In this document: piece after piece, positions 37,999-46,928 of the stretch | Position numbering within the stretch: position 1 is the stretch's first letter | Layout: every line of letters begins with the position of its first letter | Source of the DNA: Halochromatium roseum | Lineage (GTDB): Bacteria; Pseudomonadota; Gammaproteobacteria; Chromatiales; Chromatiaceae | Length of the DNA: 64,000 bases | Direction of reading: 5' to 3' | Assembly (NCBI RefSeq): GCF_016653315.1 | Contig: NZ_NHSH01000064.1 | Span: forward strand, 60,206-124,205 | Position numbers and translations under genes: made by a program | The notes under the pieces: generated by a model | Told to the model about the DNA's origin: nothing | Database searches by the model: none | What the model saw: only the letters and a program-made list of their open reading frames with translations

Positions 37999-38904
37999 CT
38001 AGCCCATCTGACAGACTGAGGCTGGGCAGACTCGATCACGACCCAGATGCTTGGCCGCATAGAGCGCCGTATCGGCGCGCTTGATGACCTCATCACCAGC
38101 CCGATCATCCATATTGCTCTCGGCAATCCCGGCGCTGACGGTGACCCTGATCGGTGGCTCGACCATGCCGAAGCGTGCCGTCGCAAGCGTCTTGCGCAGA
38201 CGCTCCATTGAGCGTTGTGCCTGATCCGCCTCGGTGTTAGGCATCAAGACGATGAACTCCTCGCCGCCCCAACGCGCCGCCCAGTCGGCCTCGCGCAACG
38301 ATCGACGCAACAGCTTTGCGAAATTGGAGAGCACGCGATCGCCGACCAAATGCCCGTAGGTGTCATTGACCTGCTTGAAGAGGTCTAAGTCTAGCATTGC
38401 GATGCAATAAGGCCGCTGAGTGCGCTGGCTCTCGGCGTGGACGCGCTTGAGCGAATAGAGGAAACTGTGACGGTTGAGTAGATGCGTGAGCTGATCGTGC
38501 TCGGCCTGATAAGCGAGCTTTTGCTCGGCACGCTTACGCTGTGAAATATCGATGTGAACGCCAATGATCAGCAGTGGTTGTCCATGCTTATCACGCTCGG
38601 CAATACGGGCACGATCCTCGACCCAGATCCAGCGTCCGTCGCGATGACGCATACGGTACTCACTCCGGAACCGCTCACCATTGCCAGTGATGAGCTCACC
38701 AAGCGACGCGTTCACTTCATCAACCTCATGCGGATGTAATGCGCCGCGCCACCAGTCCAATGTTGGGTGGATTTCTCTCAGCGAATAACCAAGCATCGCG
38801 AGATACCGACCATCAGCGCAGATCGTTCCGGTTCGCAGATCGATATGGTAAACCCCAATCCCGCTCGCATCGAGCGCCAGGTCCAATCGTCGCTTCGCAT
38901 CCAT
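37999..38904 (-). CDS. PAS-GGDEF diguanylate cyclase
   Basis: A 301-residue cytosolic enzyme making c-di-GMP. The PAS domain (about 5-125, with RSEYRMRHRDGRWIWVEDRARI) is followed by GGDEF (about 135-295). The active site is RWGGEEFIVLMP, with an upstream READ five residues before it, so the I-site is intact. There is no TM or signal peptide. It is a single gene between the HAD/UbiA-like gene and a convergent intergenic region. Confidence 0.92.
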   Translation of the reverse strand: MDAKRRLDLALDASGIGVYHIDLRTGTICADGRYLAMLGYSLREIHPTLDWWRGALHPHEVDEVNASLGELITGNGERFRSEYRMRHRDGRWIWVEDRARIAERDKHGQPLLIIGVHIDISQRKRAEQKLAYQAEHDQLTHLLNRHSFLYSLKRVHAESQRTQRPYCIAMLDLDLFKQVNDTYGHLVGDRVLSNFAKLLRRSLREADWAARWGGEEFIVLMPNTEADQAQRSMERLRKTLATARFGMVEPPIRVTVSAGIAESNMDDRAGDEVIKRADTALYAAKHLGRDRVCPASVCQMG

Positions 38905-39054
38905 TAGTCGCTACTCCGGTCAAGGTGCAGCACGCGCCACGTCATGCCAAGAGGCATTCTGGTTCGATGTGCGTGCACCAGATTCATACGAAGAACAGAC
39001 CTGCAGCCGCTCACCCAGAGGTACATGCCGCACTGATGGGCCATCTTGATGCTG

Positions 39055-39939
39055 CTATGCTGTCGTTGTCAGCCAAGGTCGATCCAGCATGGACTGGACC
39101 AGATCTGCATAGGAGGTCAGCGCGATGCCGTAATCATCCAATAGACGGCGCGCCAGTGGATATTTCAATGCCGCAAGCTCCTTCTCCCACTGATAGCCCC
39201 AATGGCTGTATTCGCCGGACAAATCTCTCTGTCCTGGATGGCACATCAGCTCGCAGACGCCGCTCGCCGGAAGCCGCTGCAACAAACCCACCAGCCGACT
39301 GGCCGTGAGCCGTCCGCCGAAAAAGAAGCCACGAAAATGCTTGGCTAAAACCATGGGATCATCGCGGTGGCGGACGGCGAAGCGGTTGAGCACCACCAAC
39401 TGAGCAGCGCGCGACAACAACCGTGGCCGCGAGAACATCGACAACTTGAGTGGCTCGAGCGGACAACGGATCGCAGGGATGTGATAGCGGCGCGCGAGCC
39501 CAGCCGCAATCTCCCAGACCTGAGGTAGTAGATGCAGGTGCTGATGGCTATCGAGATGGCTCACCGGCAAGCCTGTGTCCAAAACCCGACGCACCTGCGC
39601 ATCGAGTTCGGCCGCCACCTCGGCCGACGCGATGCGGCCGCTCAAATAACGACGGGTAAAGTCGACCGCGTGCCGATGCAGGCGGCCGTCGTCGTCAACC
39701 AGACTGGGGATATCCGCGGGGTCGCACAGCGGCCGTTCCTCGGTGAGCGTGAGATGGATTCCAAGGTCCAACGACGGCGTCGCCCGACAGCAGCGAACGG
39801 CATCATCGAAGGCCGTTCCATTGGCCATGATAGAGCTCGCAGTGACCAGCCCATCTTGATGAGCCTCGAGGATGCCGGCATTTACCGACTCGCTGAGGCC
39901 AAGGTCGTCGGCGTGAACAATGAGTCTAAGCGCGTTCAT
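39055..39939 (-). CDS. ChbG/HpnK family deacetylase (YdjC-like)
   Basis: A 294-residue polysaccharide or glycolipid deacetylase. The fold's metal site is visible: IVHADDLGLSESVNAGILEAH (Asp-Asp), LDLGIHLTLTEE (His) and LPVSHLDSHQHLHLLPQVW (HxxxH). The family removes N-acetyl groups from chitooligosaccharides or from hopanoid head groups (HpnK). It is last in a GT2-GtrA-ChbG operon, with a 14-nt overlap, suggesting it acts on the lipid-linked sugar that the GT2 makes. Confidence 0.9.
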   Translation of the reverse strand: MNALRLIVHADDLGLSESVNAGILEAHQDGLVTASSIMANGTAFDDAVRCCRATPSLDLGIHLTLTEERPLCDPADIPSLVDDDGRLHRHAVDFTRRYLSGRIASAEVAAELDAQVRRVLDTGLPVSHLDSHQHLHLLPQVWEIAAGLARRYHIPAIRCPLEPLKLSMFSRPRLLSRAAQLVVLNRFAVRHRDDPMVLAKHFRGFFFGGRLTASRLVGLLQRLPASGVCELMCHPGQRDLSGEYSHWGYQWEKELAALKYPLARRLLDDYGIALTSYADLVQSMLDRPWLTTTA

Positions 39940-40420
39940 GGCTCATGACCGGTCGCTGCGCTCGGAAGGTCCAGAGCTTGTTGCCATAGAAGTTGAGCAA
40001 GACGACAGCTAGGGTCGTGATGCCCCAAATGGCCAGATGCGGACCCTGGAGCAGATCGACGAACAGCAACAAGCTCAGGCTGCTCAGCGCCAGTCCGACT
40101 AGGTTAAGGAAAAGGAACCGCTGCAGTTGGCGCCCGAGCGGCCCACTCGCGCGGAAGGTCCAACGCTTATTGAGCAGAAAGCTCGAAACCATCCCCGCCG
40201 AATAGCCCAGGGCGTTAGACAGCGCGCCGTTGATCGACTCCAGGTCCAATCGCAAGGCTATGCCATCGACCCATAGGTCGAGGCCGGCACCGAGCTGCAC
40301 AGCGCTATAGCAGACCTGGAAGACCAGCAGACTGACCAAGACGTTGATACAGCCAACAACAGCAAAACGGATGACCTGCCGCTTGGTTTCGCCTTGATCC
40401 TGATGCGCGCGCATGCTCAT
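39926..40420 (-). CDS. GtrA-family membrane protein
   Basis: A 164-residue, four-TM protein (about 18-38, 65-90, 100-122, 130-150) with the GtrA pattern RFAVVGCINVLVSLLVFQV and ALGYSAGMVSSFLLNKRWTF. The GtrA family may flip polyprenyl-phosphate sugars. It is coupled upstream to the GT2 gene by ATGA and overlaps the deacetylase gene downstream. Confidence 0.9.
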   Translation of the reverse strand: MSMRAHQDQGETKRQVIRFAVVGCINVLVSLLVFQVCYSAVQLGAGLDLWVDGIALRLDLESINGALSNALGYSAGMVSSFLLNKRWTFRASGPLGRQLQRFLFLNLVGLALSSLSLLLFVDLLQGPHLAIWGITTLAVVLLNFYGNKLWTFRAQRPVMSHERA

Positions 40421-41460
40421 GCGCGCGCCGCGATCCGAACCGGTTCTCGCGCCCCGATTGACGGAGCAGCCTCAATGGCCTGGCTCACCACAGGTTGCAG
40501 TGGCGCGTCGACACGCTCACTGACAATGAAGCGCGGGCGCGAACGAACCTCGTCTAAGAGGCGCCCAAGGTACTCGCTGAGCACCGCCAGACAAACAAAT
40601 AGAATGCCGAACAGCATCGAGACAATCGCCACCGATGAGGTCCAGCCAGGCGCCGTGTTGCCAGCCATCCAATGACTGATGATGGCATACGCGAAGCCCA
40701 TAAACGCGGCAAGCGAGGCCATCAGCCCCAGCAACGTCACGATGCGCAGCGGGACCACCGAGAACGAGCTGACACCGTTCCAAGCGAGCTGAACCATCTT
40801 GCGCAGCGTATACCGGCTCTTCCCCTCAACCCGCCTGCCACAGCTGAACGGAACCTCGGCCCTCGGGTAGCCAATCCATTGCACGAGCCCACGCAGGAAC
40901 AACCCACTTTCTCGGAACTGCAGAAGGTCATCCAACACTTGCCGATCGAGCAGCCGATAATCCGCCATGCCACTCTTGATCTCGACGCCGCTCAGCGCCG
41001 AGAACAGGCGGTAATAGAGCCGCGAGCTCAATCGCTTCCCGCTCGGAATCTCATCGCTATCTTTGCGCAGGGTGCAGACCACCTTCTTGCCCTGACGCCA
41101 AGCCGCGACCAGCTCCGGGACCAACGCCGGCGGATGTTGCATGTCGGCATCCATCGAGATCACCGCATCGCCCCGCGCATCAGCAAGACCAGCGATGAGC
41201 GCGTGCTGATGGCCGAAGTTGCGTGAGAACCGTAGACCACGAATCCGAGGCTCTTGCTGATGAAGCGCTCGGATCAGGTCCCAGGTGCCGTCGCCGCTTC
41301 CGTCGTCGACGATCAAGATCTCCCAAGACAGGTCCAAATCGCCAAGGACGGGACCGAGTTCCGCGATCAATCGTGGCAGATTGTGCTCTTCGTTAAAGGC
41401 CGGAATGACGACCGAAAGGGTCGGAGCCGCAGTGGCCCCTTTGACGGCAGATGGGCTCAT
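40417..41460 (-). CDS. GT2 polyprenyl-phosphate glycosyltransferase (GtrB/ArnC-like)
   Basis: A 347-residue enzyme transferring a sugar from a nucleotide donor to undecaprenyl phosphate. The GT2 domain has TLSVVIPAFNEEHNLPRLI, ILIVDDGSGDGTWDLI and AVISMDADMQHPPALV (DxD region). Two C-terminal TM helices (about 245-265 and 280-300) are typical of GtrB/ArnC. Together with GtrA this suggests a periplasmic lipid-linked sugar pathway. It is the first gene of its operon. Confidence 0.92.
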   Translation of the reverse strand: MSPSAVKGATAAPTLSVVIPAFNEEHNLPRLIAELGPVLGDLDLSWEILIVDDGSGDGTWDLIRALHQQEPRIRGLRFSRNFGHQHALIAGLADARGDAVISMDADMQHPPALVPELVAAWRQGKKVVCTLRKDSDEIPSGKRLSSRLYYRLFSALSGVEIKSGMADYRLLDRQVLDDLLQFRESGLFLRGLVQWIGYPRAEVPFSCGRRVEGKSRYTLRKMVQLAWNGVSSFSVVPLRIVTLLGLMASLAAFMGFAYAIISHWMAGNTAPGWTSSVAIVSMLFGILFVCLAVLSEYLGRLLDEVRSRPRFIVSERVDAPLQPVVSQAIEAAPSIGAREPVRIAARA

Positions 41461-41880
41461 GGTGCGTTAGTCCTAAGCGCGAGTTGGGCCAACCGGGAGC
41501 CGTGTGCTGCTTGAGTCGCTATTCGCTGCAAACACGCCTAATCCTCGGTACCTGATTGCCAGGCTAACGTCCGTGCCACTCCGACGGGATCAGGGCGTGC
41601 CCCCGAACACCGCTAAGGGATTTTTGGTCGCGAGAGGCTCAGACCCGGGTGCATCGAGCCAGTATTGATGCCTTGTTCGCGATCTTCCCCGAGCGACTGA
41701 TCCGGCAATGCCCGATCGCGACCCTCCAAGGTCTTACTTAGTATTGGGATAGGGCCCTTGGCTAGGGCTCGCATCGAGATCAGGCACAGACGCACAGCTA
41801 ACATCGAGGCTTGAGGCTTGGCTTGAGGCTTGAGGCTTGAGGCTCGGGGTGCCGATCGACCACCATTGACCTTCAGGAGC
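41461..41880. other. Intergenic region with 7-bp repeats
   Basis: About 420 bp with no gene seen. A 7-bp repeat, gaggctt, occurs five times plus a degenerate sixth copy between 41806 and 41845, just upstream of the DUF2934 gene. Confidence 0.6.
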
Positions 41881-42153
41881 ATGATGATGAATGATCAAGC
41901 AAGCACGACGCCGCATAAGCGGGGCCACAGTAAGGGCAAGCAAGCCCAGCCATCACCAGACATCATGGAAGAAAACATGAGCGATCCAAAAGGCGACTGC
42001 CCACGCGACGAGGCCATTAGCGAGATGGCCTATTACCTCGCCGAGGCTCGCGGCTTCGAGCCTGGACACGAGATCGAAGACTGGCTCGAGGCCGAGAAAC
42101 GAGTCAGCTCGTCTGCGGCATCGCCCGAGAATAGAGTCGCCGTCACAAGCTGA
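41881..42153 (+). CDS. Small DUF2934 domain protein
   Basis: A ~90-residue soluble protein. The C-terminal half carries the DUF2934 signature EMAYYLAEARGFEPGHEIEDWLEAE. The N-terminal half is basic and low-complexity. Three tandem ATG codons (41881, 41884, 41887) follow CAGGAG, and the exact start cannot be fixed. Function unknown; the domain is widespread in Proteobacteria. Its stop is immediately followed by 19-bp repeats. Confidence 0.82.
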   Translation: MMMNDQASTTPHKRGHSKGKQAQPSPDIMEENMSDPKGDCPRDEAISEMAYYLAEARGFEPGHEIEDWLEAEKRVSSSAASPENRVAVTS

Positions 42154-42208
42154 GCTCAAGATCCCATCATAAGCTCAAGATCCCATCATAAGCTCAAGAT
42201 CCCATCAC
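42154..42208. repeat. Three 19-bp direct repeats (gctcaagatcccatcataa)
   Basis: Copies at 42154, 42173 and 42192 (last partial), starting at the base after the DUF2934 stop codon. A second set, three 12-bp copies of cacaaggccttc, lies at 42327-42362. Confidence 0.9.
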
Positions 42209-43050
42209 TGGACTCCCGCCTAAGCCCCTCCGCGGCCCCGCGTCCGCGGTGGGCGTCCCGCCTCTAACCGGCGCAATTCGGTACTCGTCGTTCTGGCGAG
42301 CGCCTTCGCTTCCGCTAATGCCTTACCACAAGGCCTTCCACAAGGCCTTCCACAAGGCCCCCCACAAGCCCGTCACCTCTCGCGTGAGCATGCGTCTTGC
42401 GTGAAGACAGGGCGCTGTTCGCCCGCCCAGTCGCTCATGCAACCGACGATCGACCTGCGAAGCGCGCGCATGGCTTGACCAGGATGGTCAAGCATGTATA
42501 CTTTGCCTCCCGCAAAACGAGACCCGAGTCTATCGGGCAATCCCTGAAGAAGAACCAAGAACAACCCTGTTCGGCGGCACGCAAGAGGCCGCGCTACGAG
42601 ACCACTGTTTCCCGCTGCAGGCGCTCATCACTTCGAGTGTCCAGATTTGCCGGAGACACGCCTCGTTTGGTTCGATACCTGCAGTCGCGATTCAAGCGCG
42701 TGCCCGGCCAAACCGAGGCACCTGTCACCGATTGTCACCGCCCGCAGTTCGGACCGAACACGGCTGATGGTCGTTCTCGTCATCGACAACGAGAGCAACC
42801 TGAGGCAAACGCTGTTGGGTGTTCTGGGGGCCGTCCAACAGTCTTCCTGGTGCAGAAATAGGCCACAAGCTTCGGGCTGCCCCGAGCGGCCAACAGATGC
42901 AGGCCCAGAGTCATCGCTCGTGGGGTCAGATCCCTGACCATACCGCGCAGGGATGCTTGTGCCTTGTTTCTAGAGCCCCCGCCAACGGTCGCCAGGTGCA
43001 TTTGCCGCGCTGGCGCTGACAGACGTAACCACAGTCATAACGGGTATTTC
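42209..43050. other. ~840-bp region with no gene, leading to the lectin/PKD gene
   Basis: No reading frame here has convincing protein character. It holds the 12-bp repeats (42327-42362), a good sigma-70 promoter (separate entry) and a small inverted repeat GGTCAGATCCCTGACC near 42924. A transcript from the promoter would have a ~540-nt leader, or an unannotated small RNA may lie here. Confidence 0.5.
42475..42502 (+). promoter_or_regulatory. Candidate sigma-70 promoter
   Basis: TTGACC (42475-42480), a 16-bp spacer and TATACT (42497-42502), reading towards the lectin/PKD gene. Predicted start is about 42509. This is the best sigma-70 match I noticed in the window. Confidence 0.55.
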
Positions 43051-45003
43051 ATGAAACAGATTGTTCAGGGGGGCCGGCTGCGAAGGACCGCAACACCGGC
43101 ATATCGGCCTGGGCTCGTCGTACTGGCGATGCTCGCGCTGGCGATGCTCCAGCCGGCACTCGGCGCCGATGCCAGACTCACATGGAGCAGCATCACTGAC
43201 CCACGCTCGATCACCTACGAGCTTCACTACGGGGAGGCGGGCCAGCCTCCGGATCAGCAAGTCGCGACCGAGGCCTCTAGCGCGTCCGTCTCCGATCTTG
43301 CGGAGGGCAGATCCTATGCGTTTGCGGTGCGCGCCTGTGTCACCGACTCGCTGCTCTGCAGCAGCTTCTCGCCGCAATTGATTGCAACGGTGCCCGCCTT
43401 GCCCGCTGCGCCGGAGGCTGCATTCAGCGCCAGCACTCGCAGCGGCGAGGCCCCGCTGAGCCTGGTCTTCACCGACACCTCTAGCGGCATGATCGACAGC
43501 CGCCAATGGACGCTGGGCGACGGCTCTACTGCCACCGGCGAACGGGTTGAACATCGCTATGTACAGCCCGGCACCTATAGTGTCGCCTTGACGGTCAGCG
43601 GACCAGGCGGAAGCGACACGCTGACACGTTCCAATTACATCGTCGTAAGCCCGCCAGAGCCAGGGCCAGGGCCAGGGCCAGGGCCAGGCCCCGAGGCTGG
43701 CTCGCTGGAAGCCGGTGAGGTGCAGCTGAACAGCGACTGGCAGTGGATCGCGTTTCAACAGGCCTGGACTGACCCAGTGGTCGTAGCGCGCCCGCTGAGC
43801 GCAGCCGATGAAGAGCCGGCCTTGGTGCGCATCGACGGCGTCACCAGCGACGGCTTTTGGGCACGCATCCAGGAATGGGACTACCTTGACGACAGCCATG
43901 GCGACGAGACCCTGGGCTGGATGGTGATGAACGCGGGCACCCTGCAAACCGATGATGGTCGCTGGATCGAGGCTGGACGCATCAGCACGGGCCGGCCACC
44001 CGGCTTCTTGCAGCAGTCTTTCAGCGCGCCATTCAGCGAGCCACCCATGGTCCTGAGTGCCGTTATGAGTAACCTCGACCCGGCGCCGGTGATCTCGCGC
44101 ATCCGCAACGTCGACGCAACCGGATTCCAGATCGGCATGCGCGAAGAAGAGGCCGCGGACCAGACCCATGGCATAGAAACCCTTAGCTACATTGCCATCG
44201 AACCGGGCACCGGCACCATCGGCGACCTGTGGGCCGAGGTCGGCGTCACCCCCAACGCGGTGAGGCACACCAGTTATACAGTGGCCTATCAGAGCGCGTT
44301 GACTGAGCCGCCGATCCTGCTCGCACAGATGCAGACCACCAACGGCGGCGACACCGCCAACCTGCGCTGGACCTTCCGCACCAATACCGCGGTCGATCTT
44401 TGGGTGGCTGAAGAGCAATCCCGCGATGACGAGACCCGACACGTTAACGAGCGCGTCGGCTATCTGTTGCTCGCGTCGACCGGCAACGATGGACCCGACC
44501 AGCCCGAGCCAGGGGTCACTTACGAAGACGCCGAAGACGGCACCACGCTCGGATGGCGCGTTTACACAGGCTCGCGCGGCGAAACCATCAGCAACGAGAC
44601 CGATGCCGATGTCGACGGCCGTGTCATCGTCTTGAACGGCACGGGTTGGAACAGTGGCTACCACCTCCAACGCGAGGACGGCAGCCCCTGGGCGGATGCC
44701 GAACATGTGATCCTGGAATGGGATCTCAAATACGCCGAAGCCTTCCATGTCTACGCGGATATCGAGACCAGCCGCGGCCAGATGTATCTCGAATACACGC
44801 CAGTGGACGAATCCTCGACCTGGGTCTGGCGAGAGTATGTCCATCATGGGCTCGGAACGACAGTCACCGACGGACGCTGGCATCACTTCGAGCGTGATCT
44901 GGCCGCTGACCTGGCGGACGGCTACCCTGACGCTCAGCTCGAACGTGTAAACGGGTTCTTGATCCGAGGCAGTGGTCGCGTCGACAACATCCGCATGCGT
45001 TAA
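43051..45003 (+). CDS. Secreted FnIII/PKD/lectin-repeat protein with EPS-locus C-terminal module
   Basis: A 650-residue exported protein. Signal peptide about 1-38, FnIII-like domain (about 40-125), PKD domain (about 127-200, with FTDTSSGMIDSRQWTLGDGS), a Pro-Gly linker made of PGPGPG repeats (about 202-216), and three ~90-residue H-type lectin-like repeats (about 217-485; each with a GFW/GFQ...E and HGxET or HxxER core). The final ~163-residue module (488-650) begins with TYEDAEDGTTLGWRVY and ends RGSGRVDNI. That module recurs twice in the protein at 60.5 kb. A strong hairpin follows the stop. A matrix or polysaccharide-binding role is inferred. Confidence 0.85.
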   Translation: MKQIVQGGRLRRTATPAYRPGLVVLAMLALAMLQPALGADARLTWSSITDPRSITYELHYGEAGQPPDQQVATEASSASVSDLAEGRSYAFAVRACVTDSLLCSSFSPQLIATVPALPAAPEAAFSASTRSGEAPLSLVFTDTSSGMIDSRQWTLGDGSTATGERVEHRYVQPGTYSVALTVSGPGGSDTLTRSNYIVVSPPEPGPGPGPGPGPEAGSLEAGEVQLNSDWQWIAFQQAWTDPVVVARPLSAADEEPALVRIDGVTSDGFWARIQEWDYLDDSHGDETLGWMVMNAGTLQTDDGRWIEAGRISTGRPPGFLQQSFSAPFSEPPMVLSAVMSNLDPAPVISRIRNVDATGFQIGMREEEAADQTHGIETLSYIAIEPGTGTIGDLWAEVGVTPNAVRHTSYTVAYQSALTEPPILLAQMQTTNGGDTANLRWTFRTNTAVDLWVAEEQSRDDETRHVNERVGYLLLASTGNDGPDQPEPGVTYEDAEDGTTLGWRVYTGSRGETISNETDADVDGRVIVLNGTGWNSGYHLQREDGSPWADAEHVILEWDLKYAEAFHVYADIETSRGQMYLEYTPVDESSTWVWREYVHHGLGTTVTDGRWHHFERDLAADLADGYPDAQLERVNGFLIRGSGRVDNIRMR

Positions 45004-45011
45004 CAGGAGCT

Positions 45012-45044
45012 GGCGAGGCCATCCCGCTGCGGGATGACCTCGCC
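45012..45044 (+). terminator. Strong hairpin after the lectin/PKD gene
   Basis: GGCGAGG-c-CATCCCG-ctg-CGGGATG-a-CCTCGCC, a 14-bp stem with one mismatch and a 3-nt loop, 9 nt after the stop codon. There is no long T-run, so efficiency is uncertain, but position and strength suggest a transcript end. Confidence 0.65.
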
Positions 45045-45619
45045 GAGAAGGATAGTCTTGCCAAGCCGCTAGCCGGTACCCGGTCGTACTCGCCCCATCA
45101 GCACCCTCATCGGCAGTTTTCTTCACCATCGTCTGCAGTCGCCCTAGCCCTTTTTCGGCGGTCGTCTCCTAAGGTTGCGACCTTTAGCGTGGCGCAATCA
45201 TTACATTCTCTCGATAGCGGCCAAATCGGCAATTCACGGAGCCGCGTTCTCGGTGAATCTCCGCGAACTGCCATCCGGTAATCCCCTACCCGTCCGCACC
45301 TTCACTGCCTCTGCAGCAGCCAACCCAGCGCCAGTTGTAAGCCCGTCCGGGGAGACACCGCAGCCATTCGAGCTGCCTTCACCCCATGCCCCGCTAAGGA
45401 AGCTACCGATTCGCTCAGCGCGTCGGTATGGCCAGTATAGAGCCCGCTATCGGTGAACTGGCTTGTTGCTTCAACAATTCCTTGCCCGCCTTTTCACCGA
45501 GGCACCGTCATCGATCCTCATTCGACACACGTCAGCGTGTACGCAGGTTCGAAAATACGGTTCGAAAACGCATTGGACTGATGTCGTCAGACATCGCCGG
45601 GCCCGCATAGGTACAGTGA
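45045..45619. other. Intergenic region upstream of the EPS operon
   Basis: About 575 bp. No credible gene. A short direct repeat (ggttcgaaaa) occurs at about 45546 and 45560, and the promoter of the EPS operon must lie here or upstream. Nothing else is recognised. Confidence 0.45.
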
Positions 45620-46918
45620 ATGATCCGCTTCAGCTCTGCAGCTATTTTGCCCCGCTTGGTGAAGACTCATGATGCCAGTCTTGGCGTGATCGCCGAACAT
45701 GATATGCGACTACTGATCGAATTCTCGCGAGAACGTTGTGATCGCGGCGAACACCCCTTCGCACTCATGGAATTCGACACCCTCGAAAACCCAACCCTGC
45801 AACGCGAGATCGAAAAGGATCTGATCGAACCTCTGCGCGAGCACATCACCGAGTCCGGCGTTGTTGGCCACATCAATGGACAGCTGGTCGTGTTGCTGCC
45901 GAATACCGATGCGGCAACGGCAAGAAGGATCGCTCAGTCTGTATTGGCACAGACCTCAATGCCAATAGACGCGCATTGTTTCATCTCGGTCTACCCAATG
46001 CCCATCACCGCCGATCGTGACCACGATCCTAGTTATGGTGATGGCGTCGAAACACTCAGCGAGCGGAATATTCGGCTCGCCCGCCCTGAATATGCTAACG
46101 ATTCCAAGAAAGGTGCGCAGAGCCTAATCAATCCGGACCTGATACAGATCCACCCGCTATCAGATCTGCTGCGAAAGCCGATACCGGCCTGGAAAAGGGG
46201 CTTGGACCTGATTGGCGCATCCGCGCTCTTATTGGCGCTAGGTCCAGTGATCATCGCTTGTGGACTCTATCTGCAGACACGCGACCCAGGACCCATCATC
46301 TTTCGCCAGCGGCGCTTTGGCTATCTCGGCAAGCCGTTCTCATTACTCAAGCTGCGCACCATGCGCCAAGATGCCGACCAAACCCATCATCAGGCCCACC
46401 TGCGTCAACTCATCAAGAACGACGCCAACCTGACGAAGCTGGATAGCTCAGGTGATCAGCGCGTCATTCCCGGTGCCGACCTGATGCGCAAGCTCGGTAT
46501 CGATGAACTGCCACAACTCATCAATGTGCTGCGGGGCGAGATGAGCCTGGTGGGACCCCGCCCCTGCCTCGGTTATGAACTCGAGGGCTTCCGGCGCTGG
46601 CATTTTGCCCGCTTCAACGTCCTCCCAGGGCTGACCGGTCTATGGCAGGTCAGCGGAAAAAACAAGACGACATTCAGCAAGATGCTCGAGCTCGATGTGC
46701 GCTACGCCATTCGCACGAGATTACGCGATGACCTATTCATCCTACTTCGAACCCCGGCCGCGGTCATAGCCCATGCAAGGCAGACCTCACCGAATTCACA
46801 GGCCAACACTGCATACCCGTCATCTCCTCCAGCAACCGACAATCGCTCATTTCACGCGTTGAACCTATCCTCAAGCGCCGACCCATCGTCTAGCAACCTA
46901 GCCAGAATCAACCAATAA
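45620..46918 (+). CDS. Initiating sugar transferase with degenerate GGDEF-like N-terminal domain
   Basis: A 432-residue inner-membrane protein. The C-terminal part is a bacterial sugar transferase (polyprenyl-phosphate phosphosugar transferase, WbaP/WcaJ type): a TM helix (about 193-213), then RQRRFGYLGKPFSLLKLRTM, RKLGIDELPQLINVLRGEMSLVGPRP and PGLTGLWQVSGK. The N-terminal part (about 25-150) has GGDEF-type strand order with PFALMEFDTLEN and GHINGQLVVLLPNTDAATARRIA, where GGDEF is replaced by INGQL. It would start EPS repeat-unit synthesis. The tail (~55 residues) is low-complexity. It begins the EPS operon. Confidence 0.87.
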   Translation: MIRFSSAAILPRLVKTHDASLGVIAEHDMRLLIEFSRERCDRGEHPFALMEFDTLENPTLQREIEKDLIEPLREHITESGVVGHINGQLVVLLPNTDAATARRIAQSVLAQTSMPIDAHCFISVYPMPITADRDHDPSYGDGVETLSERNIRLARPEYANDSKKGAQSLINPDLIQIHPLSDLLRKPIPAWKRGLDLIGASALLLALGPVIIACGLYLQTRDPGPIIFRQRRFGYLGKPFSLLKLRTMRQDADQTHHQAHLRQLIKNDANLTKLDSSGDQRVIPGADLMRKLGIDELPQLINVLRGEMSLVGPRPCLGYELEGFRRWHFARFNVLPGLTGLWQVSGKNKTTFSKMLELDVRYAIRTRLRDDLFILLRTPAAVIAHARQTSPNSQANTAYPSSPPATDNRSFHALNLSSSADPSSSNLARINQ

Positions 46919-46928
46919 GAGCCGCTCT

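Noticed and set aside
42154..42362. Possible CRISPR-like or satellite array
   Set aside because: Repeats are 12 and 19 bp, contiguous with no spacers, and no cas genes exist. They are simple tandem repeats.
42668..42683. Sigma-54-like TGGTTCGATACCTGCA
   Set aside because: Correct spacing but mismatches at three consensus positions, and no palindromic sites nearby. Too weak in a GC-rich background.
42600..42690. tRNA-like GGTTCGATACC segment
   Set aside because: No matching acceptor, D or anticodon stems could be drawn around it.
42397..42861. 154-codon plus-strand frame upstream of the lectin/PKD gene
   Set aside because: Arg/Gln/Pro-rich with no ribosome site or recognisable motif, and its start precedes the only promoter seen.
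42970..45129. 719-codon open frame antisense to the lectin/PKD gene
   Set aside because: It is an exact shadow of a plus-strand gene with signal peptide and domain structure. Long antisense frames are expected at this GC content, and its translation has no domain features.
45175..45610. Several short plus-strand frames before the EPS operon
   Set aside because: No ribosome sites and no conserved-looking segments.
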